DNA of 64,000 bases, taken from the NCBI GenBank assembly GCA_036563805.1, contig DATCLS010000062.1, positions 1 to 64,000 on the forward strand, given 5' to 3'. Shown one piece after another: positions 57,638-64,000 of this stretch. The DNA is from DATCLS01 sp036563805 (GTDB lineage Bacteria > Actinomycetota > Acidimicrobiia > Acidimicrobiales > VFJN01). Each line of letters opens with the position of its first letter. Within the stretch, counting starts at the first letter, position 1. The position numbers were made by a program, and so were the translations under genes. The notes below the pieces were generated by a model. The model did not search any database, had not been told where the DNA came from, and worked only from the letters and a program-made list of their open reading frames with translations.

Positions 57638-59359
57638 ATGATCACCGAGGCGCCGGCACGCTGGGACCGGGTCGTCGATGTCGTGGTGGTGGGGTCCGGC
57701 GGCGCCGGGCTCACCGCCGCCACGCTGGCGCACGACGGCGGGGCCGAGGTCCTGGTCGTCGAGAAGGCCGACCTGATCGGGGGCACGACCGGGGTGTCGG
57801 GAGGCATGCCCTGGGTGCCGCTCAACCGGCACATGGCCGAGGTCGGCGTCGAGGACAGCCGGGAGGACGCCCTCGCCTACCTGCGCCGCCTCACCCTGGG
57901 CCGGGAGCCCGACCCCGAGCTGGTCGAGGCGTTCGTGGACAACGCGGCCGACGCCCTCGCCTACCTCGAGGCCAAGACGCCGCTGCGCATGACGGTCCCG
58001 CCCACGTTCAGCGACTACTTCGCCGACCTGCCGGGCGGCAAGCCCCGAGGCCGGTCGCTCGAGCCCGAGCCGTTCGACGCCCGGGCCGAGCTGGGCGAGT
58101 GGGCGGCCCGACTGCGCACCAGCCCCCACCTCCCCCGCCTGACCATGGCGGAGGGCGCCAAGTTCCTGACCGGCACCGACCTCCCCGACCTGAACCTGGT
58201 GGCGGAGCGCGAGGCGAACGACGTGCGGGTGCTGGGACCGGCGCTGGTGGCCGCCCTGTTCAAGGGCCTGCTCGACCGGGGTGTCGAGGTGGTGACCCGG
58301 TGCGCGGCCCGCGACCTCGTGGTCCTCGAGGGCGAGGTGGCCGGCCTCCGGGTCGAGATCGGCGGGGGCGACGAGGGCGGTGGGGGCGGCGACGGCAACG
58401 GCGCCAGCGACGCCGGCAACTCCGGCCCCGCCCCCCGCACCGAGCTGATCGGCGCCCGCCGGGGCGTCGTGCTGGCCAGCGGCGGCTTCGAGTGGAACCG
58501 GGAGATGGTCCGGGCGTTCATCGGCCAGGACATCGAGCCCCTCAGCCCGCCGCACAACGTCGGCGACGGCCACCGCATGGCCATGGCGGTCGGCGCCCGC
58601 CTCGCCAACATGGGGGCGTTCTGGGGCCAGCCGGCCATCCTCGACCCGGAGGTCACGTTCGAGGGCCGACCGCTGTTCCAGATGGGCACGGCCCGCTCGA
58701 ACCCGGGCTCGATCCTGATCAACAAGCACGGCCGCCGCTTCGCCAACGAGGGCGTCGCCTACCAGGACCTGCCCAAGGTGTTCGGGACGTTCGACCCGGT
58801 GGCCGTCGACTACCCCAACGAGGCGCCGGTCTGGCTCGTGTTCGACCAGCGGGTGAAGGACACGATGGTCATCCTGCCCACCGTGCTGCCCGGGCAGCCG
58901 GCGCCCGACTGGATCCGGCGGGCCGACACGGTGCGGGGGCTGGCCGCCGAACTGGGCGTCGACCCCGACGCGCTGGAGGACACGGTCGCCCGCTACAACG
59001 AGAACGCCGCCCGGGGCCGGGACCCCGACTTCCACCGGGGGACCACGTGGTTCGAGGGCTTCATGACCGGCGGGCCCCGGCCCGAGCAGTGCCTCCGCCC
59101 GCTGGACACCCCGCCCTACTACGCCGTCGAGCTGCACAACGGCGCGCTCGGCACCTGCGGCGGGCCGCTCATCGACCGGGACGGCCGGGTGCGAACCTGG
59201 GATGGCGGCGTCGTGCCCGGGCTGTACGCAGCCGGCAACGCCGCCGCCAACGTGTTCGGCCCGGCCTATCCGGGCGGCGGGGCGACGATCGGGCCGGCGC
59301 TCACGTTCGGTTACCTGGCCGGGCGCCACGTCGCCACCCGCCCGCCCCGCGCCCTGTAG
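57638..59359 (+). CDS. FAD-dependent 3-ketosteroid delta1-dehydrogenase-like protein
   Basis: The 573-residue product has an N-terminal FAD-binding motif VVVGSGGAG (17-25) with a later GGTTGVSGG. It ends with the YPGGGATIGPALTFGYLAG region that in KstD enzymes contributes to the active site. Family members dehydrogenate ring A of steroids or act as fumarate-reductase-like flavoproteins. A Gly/Asp-rich loop near 245-270 looks inserted. ATG 57638 follows GGAGGGGG. With the P450 and acyl-CoA dehydrogenase elsewhere in the window it fits sterol catabolism, though the exact substrate cannot be told. Confidence 0.8.
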   Translation: MITEAPARWDRVVDVVVVGSGGAGLTAATLAHDGGAEVLVVEKADLIGGTTGVSGGMPWVPLNRHMAEVGVEDSREDALAYLRRLTLGREPDPELVEAFVDNAADALAYLEAKTPLRMTVPPTFSDYFADLPGGKPRGRSLEPEPFDARAELGEWAARLRTSPHLPRLTMAEGAKFLTGTDLPDLNLVAEREANDVRVLGPALVAALFKGLLDRGVEVVTRCAARDLVVLEGEVAGLRVEIGGGDEGGGGGDGNGASDAGNSGPAPRTELIGARRGVVLASGGFEWNREMVRAFIGQDIEPLSPPHNVGDGHRMAMAVGARLANMGAFWGQPAILDPEVTFEGRPLFQMGTARSNPGSILINKHGRRFANEGVAYQDLPKVFGTFDPVAVDYPNEAPVWLVFDQRVKDTMVILPTVLPGQPAPDWIRRADTVRGLAAELGVDPDALEDTVARYNENAARGRDPDFHRGTTWFEGFMTGGPRPEQCLRPLDTPPYYAVELHNGALGTCGGPLIDRDGRVRTWDGGVVPGLYAAGNAAANVFGPAYPGGGATIGPALTFGYLAGRHVATRPPRAL

Positions 59360-59387
59360 CGGCGGCCCGCCCGCGCCCGCGGCGGCC

Positions 59388-59418
59388 GCCGGCGCCGCCC
59401 GGGCCGGGCGGCGCCGGC
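59388..59418. terminator. Strong GC hairpin between convergent genes
   Basis: A perfect 15-bp stem (GCCGGCGCCGCCCGG and its complement) around a single G lies 29 bases after the KstD-like stop and 37 bases from the SDR stop on the other strand. It is a likely bidirectional transcription barrier. Confidence 0.6.
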
Positions 59419-59454
59419 CCACCAGGTGTAGGGCCGGCCGAGTGCGCCGGCCCG

Positions 59455-60117
59455 CTACGTGTGGAGGACCACGCCACCGTCGACCGCCAGCGACGCACCG
59501 GTCACGAAGCCCAGCGCCGGGGCGGCCAGGCCGGCCACGGCAGCGGCCACGTCGCCCCGCAGCGTCGGGGCCCGGCCCAGCGCCTCGTCCCACAGCGTGA
59601 GGCGGTCCGGCGGCTCGTCCTGCTCGGTGAGCAGCCGGGTGGGGACGGCCAGCCAGTGGACCCTGATCCCGGCCCGACCCCAGGCGCGAGCGCAGCTCAG
59701 CGCCAGGGCCCGCGCCCCCTCGCCGGCCGCGGCGTAGCCGACCAGGCCGGCCTCGCCGGTGATGGCGGCCACCGGGCCCACCACCGCGATCGTCCCGCCG
59801 CCGGTCAGGGCCCGGCGGGCCGCCACCAGACCCCGGCGCACCGCGAGCAGCGGGGCCTCGCAGGCTTCGGCCCACCCGGCGGCGTCGAGCTCGACCAGCG
59901 GCCGGCGGGGCGCCCCCGGCCGCTCGGGCAGGACGGGCACGACGGCCAGGTCGACGCCCGCGGCCTCGTCCAGCGGGACCAGCGTGGCGCCGAGGTCGGC
60001 GAGGCCCCGGGCCAGCTCGCCGCCGGGACCGGTGTCAGCCCGGGCCACCGCCGCGGTCGTCCCGGCCAGGACCGGCCCGACCTCGTCGCCTGGGTCTTCC
60101 CAGCCGCCTCCGCTCAC
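59455..60117 (-). CDS. Degenerate SDR-family protein
   Basis: The 220-residue product retains the C-terminal half of an SDR, with AVVGPVAAITGEAGLVGYAAAGEG and FVTGASLAVDGG. It lacks the N-terminal GxxxGxG nucleotide motif and has Tyr-X3-Gly where Tyr-X3-Lys is expected. It is therefore unlikely to be an active dehydrogenase. The GTG start overlaps the stop of the next SDR gene upstream (GTGA), so the two are cotranscribed. It could be a non-catalytic partner in a heteromeric SDR. Confidence 0.65.
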   Translation of the reverse strand: MSGGGWEDPGDEVGPVLAGTTAAVARADTGPGGELARGLADLGATLVPLDEAAGVDLAVVPVLPERPGAPRRPLVELDAAGWAEACEAPLLAVRRGLVAARRALTGGGTIAVVGPVAAITGEAGLVGYAAAGEGARALALSCARAWGRAGIRVHWLAVPTRLLTEQDEPPDRLTLWDEALGRAPTLRGDVAAAVAGLAAPALGFVTGASLAVDGGVVLHT

Positions 60118-60890
60118 AGCATCATCGCTCCCCCGTTCACCACCAGCGTCTGGCCGGTGACGAACGCGCTGTCCGGTCCGATCAGGAACGTGAGCACCCG
60201 GCCGATGTCGGCCTCGGGCTCGCCCAGGCGGCGCAGGGCCGCCCGCTCGGCCAGCCGCTCGGCCGCCTCGGGCTCGCGCTCGAAGAAGTCGGCCATCGCC
60301 CGGGTCACGGCGACGGGGGCGATGGCGTTGACCCGCACCCCCGCCGGCCCCCACTCCCGGGCCAGGCTCTTGACCATCGTCCGCTGGGCGGCTTTGACCG
60401 CGGCGTAGGCCGGCAGCGGGGCGCTGCCCTCGATGGCCGCCGTCGACGTCAGCATGACCAGCGTCCCCCGCCGCTCCCGGAGGGCGGCGGCGCTCGCCGT
60501 GGCCAGGTGGAACGCGCCCCGGAGGGCGACGGCCACCAGCTCGTCCCACATGGCGTCGTCGATGTCCTCGAGCGACGCCGACCGGCTCGACTGTGGGCTG
60601 GTGGCGTTGTGGACGGCGGCGTCGAGGCCGCCGAATCGGTCGACGGCCACCGCCACGGCCGCCGCCACCTGGTCGGCGTCGGTGACGTCGCACACCGCGG
60701 CGACGGCCTCGCCGCCCCGCGCCGCGATCTCGTCCACCACGGCCTCGGCGGCCGCCCGGCGGCGGGCGGTGACCACCACGCCCGCGCCGGCCGCCGCCGC
60801 GGCCAGGGCCAACCCGCGCCCGACGCCCTGGCCCGCGCCCGTGATCAGCACGGACCGGCCGGCCAGCACCCCCTCGGCGGGCGCCGTCAT
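60114..60890 (-). CDS. SDR-family NAD(P)-dependent oxidoreductase
   Basis: The 258-residue product has ITGAGQGVGRG for cofactor binding, HNA in place of NNAG, catalytic serine in LTSTAA and YAAVK for the Tyr-Lys pair, and the closing FVTGQTLVVNGG. It is a classical SDR that oxidises or reduces an alcohol or ketone. It is cotranscribed with a degenerate SDR and lies next to the KstD-like flavoprotein, so a role in lipid or sterol catabolism is plausible. ATG 60890 is the start. Confidence 0.85.
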   Translation of the reverse strand: MTAPAEGVLAGRSVLITGAGQGVGRGLALAAAAAGAGVVVTARRRAAAEAVVDEIAARGGEAVAAVCDVTDADQVAAAVAVAVDRFGGLDAAVHNATSPQSSRSASLEDIDDAMWDELVAVALRGAFHLATASAAALRERRGTLVMLTSTAAIEGSAPLPAYAAVKAAQRTMVKSLAREWGPAGVRVNAIAPVAVTRAMADFFEREPEAAERLAERAALRRLGEPEADIGRVLTFLIGPDSAFVTGQTLVVNGGAMML

Positions 60891-61010
60891 CGGCCGACCG
60901 CCCTCATCCGGCCACCGCCCTCGTCGGGCGACGTCCGTGCTCGGCCCACGACCCTCATCCGGCCACCACCGCCCTCATCGGGCGCCGTCCTCGTGCCACC
61001 GGCGCGCACG

Positions 61011-62114
61011 CTACCGCCCGCCATCGGCGCGCCGCGCCCGCGGGTCCCACAGCACCCGGGCGGCCTCGCCGACCCGGTTGAGGGCGAACACCGTCAGGAA
61101 CAGCACGATGCCCGGGGCGAACACCAGGTGGGGGTGGCGGTCGAAGCTGTCCTCGCCGGCGGCGATGAGGTTGCCCCACGTCGGGTTGGGCCGCTGGACC
61201 GACAGGCCCAGGTACGAGAGCGACGCCTCGGCCACGACCAGCACGGCCACCACCACGAACCCGTAGGACACGAGCGGCGGCAGCACGTTGGGCAGCAGCT
61301 CGCGGAACAAGATGCGGCGGTCGCGGCCGCCGAGCGCCCGGGCCATGACCACGAAGTCGCGCTCGGCGTAGCGCAGCGTGTTGGCCCGGGCGAGACGCAC
61401 GTAGATGGGGATGCTCAGCACGGCCAGCCCGATCGTGACGTTGCGGACGCTGGGCTCGAGCGCCGAGACGAGGGCGAGCAGCAGGATGAGCGGCGGGAAG
61501 GCGATCAGGGCGTCGGTGACCAGCCCGATGACCGCGTCGACCCGGCCCCGGTAGTAGCCGGCCAGCAGGCCGAGGAAGCCGCCGACCACCAGCCCGATGG
61601 CGACGGCCCCCAGGCCGACCGTGAGCGAGACGCGGGCGCCGTAGACGACGCCGCCCAGGATGTCGAGGCTCTGGCGGTCGGTGCCGAGCGGGTGCTCGGA
61701 GAACAGATCGGGCCGGACGAGCGACGGCTCGGTGAGCGTGCGCGACGGGTCCTGGGCCTCGGCCAGGGGCAGGACGTCGGCCAGGAGGGCAGCGGCGCCG
61801 ACGATGACCAGCCAGGCGACCGACAGCCACAGCGCGGTCTGGACCCGCTCGCCCCGCCACAGCTTGAGCGCGCTGTCGATGCCGGCCAGCAGCAGTGCCA
61901 CGCCGACGACGACGGTGGCGGCCCGGGGCCAGGGCAGGTCGACCGCGCCGGTCGTCCCCATCCACGTGACGGCGGCGCCGCCGACCAGGCCGGCGGCGGC
62001 GATGGCCCGCCGGTGGCGGCGCCAGCCAGCGGGGGCGGGCGTCGCCTCGTCGGGCGCAGGCGGCGGCGCGACCTCGACGTCGCGGGCATCGAGGAGGGGC
62101 TCAGCGTCCACCAC
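61011..62114 (-). CDS. DppC-type peptide ABC transporter permease
   Basis: The 367-residue product has an extended N-terminal cytoplasmic and membrane region (two or three extra helices) and then the typical DppC segment: HPLGTDRQSLDILGGVVYGARVSL split over residues 140-165, and the EAA-like loop around ERDFVVMARALGG. It imports di- or oligopeptides or related compounds with the DppB-like protein. The GTG start overlaps the DppB stop by 14 bases. It is the last gene of the operon in this window. Confidence 0.85.
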   Translation of the reverse strand: MVDAEPLLDARDVEVAPPPAPDEATPAPAGWRRHRRAIAAAGLVGGAAVTWMGTTGAVDLPWPRAATVVVGVALLLAGIDSALKLWRGERVQTALWLSVAWLVIVGAAALLADVLPLAEAQDPSRTLTEPSLVRPDLFSEHPLGTDRQSLDILGGVVYGARVSLTVGLGAVAIGLVVGGFLGLLAGYYRGRVDAVIGLVTDALIAFPPLILLLALVSALEPSVRNVTIGLAVLSIPIYVRLARANTLRYAERDFVVMARALGGRDRRILFRELLPNVLPPLVSYGFVVVAVLVVAEASLSYLGLSVQRPNPTWGNLIAAGEDSFDRHPHLVFAPGIVLFLTVFALNRVGEAARVLWDPRARRADGGR

Positions 62115-63228
62115 GGCGGATCCTCGGGTCGAGATAGGCGTACGACAGGTCGACGGCGGTGTTGATCAGCACGAACAGCAGGGCGAGCACCAGCACCGAC
62201 GCCTGCACGACCGGGAAGTCCTTGGTCTGGATGGCGTCGACGAGCATGCTGCCCATACCCGGCACCCGGAACACGGTCTCGACGATCACGGTGCCGCCCA
62301 GCAGGCGCCCGAGCGTCACGCCGGCCACGGTGACCAGCGAGAACGACGACGGCCGCAGGGCGTCCCGCACGAGCACGTGGGGCGTGGACATGCCCTTGGC
62401 CCGGGCGGCCAGCACGAAGTCCTCCTGCAGCGTCCCCACCAGGTCGTTGCGCAGCACCCGCAGGAACACCGCGCCCTCGACGAGCGCCAGGGTCAGCGCC
62501 GGCAGGAAGGCGCTGCGGAGGTTCTCGATCAGGCCGCCGCCGGTGATTCGGACGAAGCCCTGGCGGGGGAACACGGGCAGCGCCACCGCCAGCAGGACGG
62601 CGACACCGGCGGCCACGGCCGCACCCACCAGGGCCAGCCGGTGCGACCGCTCCCAGCCGCCGTCCCGCCTGGCGGACCGCACGGCCCGCACTGCCACGCC
62701 GGCGGCCAACGCCAAGCCGAGCACCAGCACGAGCAGGCGCACCGACCCTCGGTTGAAGATCAGGAAGAACACGAGCACCAACGCCGAGAGGAAGCTCGGC
62801 ATCGAGATGGCGGCGAACGCCGCGCCGCCGACGGCGGTGTCGAGCGGCGCGCCGGCCCGGTGGGCGGTCCACAGCCCGAAGGGCACGGCCATGGCCAGCG
62901 ACATGAGCATGGCCAGCAGCGCGATCTCGAGCGTCACCGGGAGGCGGGCCGCGATCATCGTCGACACGTCCTGGACCGGTGGCACCACCGACCGGCCGAA
63001 GTCGCCGGTCACCACCCCGCCCAGCCACTCGCCGTAGCGCTCCGCCAGCGGCCGATCGAGGCCCAGCTCGGCCCGGACCTCGGCCACCCGCTCCGGCGTG
63101 GCGGTCTCGCCCAACACCGCCAGCGCCGGGTCGCCCGGCACCAGCTCGAGCAGCAGGAAGCTGCCCAGGCTGACGAGCAGGACGATCGGCACCAGGCGCA
63201 GCAGCTTCCCCGCGATCATCGTGCCCAC
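62101..63228 (-). CDS. DppB-type peptide ABC transporter permease
   Basis: The 375-residue product shows the DppB pattern: LRLVPIVLLVSLGSFLLLELVPGDPA at the start, the EAA-type loop QEDFVLAARAKGMS and TVFRVPGMGSMLVDAI near the end. An unusual extra hydrophobic segment of about 60 residues (about 165-225) is inserted between the core helices. GTG 63228 and ATG 63219 are both possible starts. One base separates it from the ATPase stop, so the genes form an operon. Confidence 0.85.
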   Translation of the reverse strand: MGTMIAGKLLRLVPIVLLVSLGSFLLLELVPGDPALAVLGETATPERVAEVRAELGLDRPLAERYGEWLGGVVTGDFGRSVVPPVQDVSTMIAARLPVTLEIALLAMLMSLAMAVPFGLWTAHRAGAPLDTAVGGAAFAAISMPSFLSALVLVFFLIFNRGSVRLLVLVLGLALAAGVAVRAVRSARRDGGWERSHRLALVGAAVAAGVAVLLAVALPVFPRQGFVRITGGGLIENLRSAFLPALTLALVEGAVFLRVLRNDLVGTLQEDFVLAARAKGMSTPHVLVRDALRPSSFSLVTVAGVTLGRLLGGTVIVETVFRVPGMGSMLVDAIQTKDFPVVQASVLVLALLFVLINTAVDLSYAYLDPRIRRGGR

Positions 63229-63229
63229 G

Positions 63230-64000
63230 TCAGGTCGCTCCCGTCTCGGCCAGCTCGGCGCCGTCGCCGGCGGGGCCGGCGTCGGCGGTCATGGGGTGGT
63301 GGCAAGCCACGTGGTGGCCGGAGGCGCCGGCGGCTCCGTTGCCGGGCACCAGCCGCATCTGCGGCTCCTCGGCCCCGCACCGGTCGGTGGCCCGCGGGCA
63401 CCGGGTGCGGAACCGGCAGCCGCTCGGCGGGTCGAGCGGGCTGGGCAGCTCGCCAGCGTCGGCCGCGCCCACGTCGAGCTCGCTGCCCTCAAGCTCGGGG
63501 ATCGACGAGAGCAGCACCCGGGTGTAGGGGTGGGCCGGCCGGGCGAACAGCTCGTCCGGCGGGCCGACCTCGCACAGCTTGCCCAGGTACATGACCGCGA
63601 TCCGGTCGCTCACGTTCTTCACGACCGCCAGGTCGTGGGTGATGAACACGAGCGTGAGCCCGTAGCGGGCCTTCATGTCCTCGATCAGGTTGAGGATCTG
63701 GGCCTGGACCGACACGTCGAGCGCGGAGACCGGCTCGTCGCACACCAGCACCTGGGGCTCGAGCACCAGCGCCCGGGCGATGCACACACGCTGGCACTGG
63801 CCGCCCGACAGCTCGTGGGCCCGGCGGTCGCCGACCAGGTCGGGGTCGAGCCCGACGGCCCGGAGCATCTCGTCGACCCGCTCGCGCACGCGGGCCCGGT
63901 CCGTCTCGCCGCGGATGGCCAGGCCCTCGGCCACGACGTCCCGGACCTTGCGGCGGGGGTTGAGCGACGAGATGGGGTCCTGGAGGACGATTTGCAGCCG
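63230..64000 (-). CDS. Dpp/Opp-type ABC transporter ATPase (5' end beyond window)
   Basis: The visible 256 residues include the Q-loop region LQDPISSLNPRRKVRDVV, the signature LSGGQCQRVCIARAL, Walker B VLVCDEPVSALDVS, the switch histidine in THDLAVV, and the C-terminal oligopeptide-transporter extension with CRFRTRCP and DRCGAEEP cysteines. Walker A lies outside the window, so the start is missing. It energises the DppBC-like permeases encoded downstream. A substrate-binding protein and a second ATPase would be expected upstream. Confidence 0.85.
   Translation of the reverse strand, partial: RLQIVLQDPISSLNPRRKVRDVVAEGLAIRGETDRARVRERVDEMLRAVGLDPDLVGDRRAHELSGGQCQRVCIARALVLEPQVLVCDEPVSALDVSVQAQILNLIEDMKARYGLTLVFITHDLAVVKNVSDRIAVMYLGKLCEVGPPDELFARPAHPYTRVLLSSIPELEGSELDVGAADAGELPSPLDPPSGCRFRTRCPRATDRCGAEEPQMRLVPGNGAAGASGHHVACHHPMTADAGPAGDGAELAETGAT

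Overview
The window is about 73% GC, uses many GTG starts, packs genes into 1-4 base overlapping operons, and carries an actinobacterial LexA-type SOS box. With its sulfonate genes, a CYP125-like P450, a 3-ketosteroid-dehydrogenase-like flavoprotein and DUF6777, DUF6510 and DUF1918 proteins, it points to a soil or water actinomycete, possibly of the class Acidimicrobiia. That last placement is an inference from gene style. No rRNA operon, CRISPR array, transposase or phage structural gene was found.

Layout. 1-3996: a small element bounded by 74/73-base direct repeats that each contain a tRNA-like 3' end and a hairpin. It holds a 35-residue ORF, a peptide deformylase, a TPR regulator with a damaged N terminus, and a cupin-MarR operon behind a promoter with twin operators. 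3998-7578: a Rieske oxygenase and a BMP-family lipoprotein, divergent from an adenosine-deaminase-family enzyme across a striking inverted repeat. 7954-13982: an FHA-HTH regulator and a Ser/Thr kinase, divergent from a 1331-residue HTH-STAND NTPase-WD40 protein. 14041-20801: gene debris, two secreted proteins, a YedY-like oxidoreductase with its flavin reductase and a DUF6510 protein, a halohydrin-dehalogenase-like SDR, a DHFR-fold reductase and a phosphatase. 20950-24335: a dienelactone hydrolase, a terpene-cyclase-fold protein and SOS-controlled dinB.

24362-31506 is a probable organosulfonate module. A TauD-type dioxygenase, a cysteine-dioxygenase-type cupin and a rhodanese form one operon. 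An IclR regulator is divergent from an SsuABC-type transporter. An orphan sigma-region-4-like gene lies between them. 31620-42427: acyl-CoA dehydrogenase, a biotin-carrier/carboxyltransferase fusion, a lipoprotein hydrolase, the P450, an unknown membrane protein and a PlsY-DegV-MFS operon. 42515-51086: a zinc-ribbon DUF6777 protein, two TetR regulators, an alpha/beta hydrolase, an AraC/DJ-1 pair, a coiled-coil protein and an SGNH hydrolase.

51214-55981 is the most unusual region. An ECF sigma factor and its anti-sigma-like membrane protein sit beside two more single-pass proteins. All three membrane proteins end in Thr/Ser/Pro-rich, probably extracytoplasmic tails. One has a long disordered cytoplasmic half carrying nine ETAV/GTAV motifs. 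56396-60890 holds small proteins, a VOC protein, the KstD-like flavoprotein and two SDRs. 61011-64000 is the distal part of a Dpp/Opp-type peptide transporter that runs off the right edge.

Two regulatory links are proposed. A TGACA-N3-TGTCA palindrome lies before both the dehalogenase-like SDR and the KstD-like gene. The cupin-MarR operon looks autoregulated through two identical 15-base operators.
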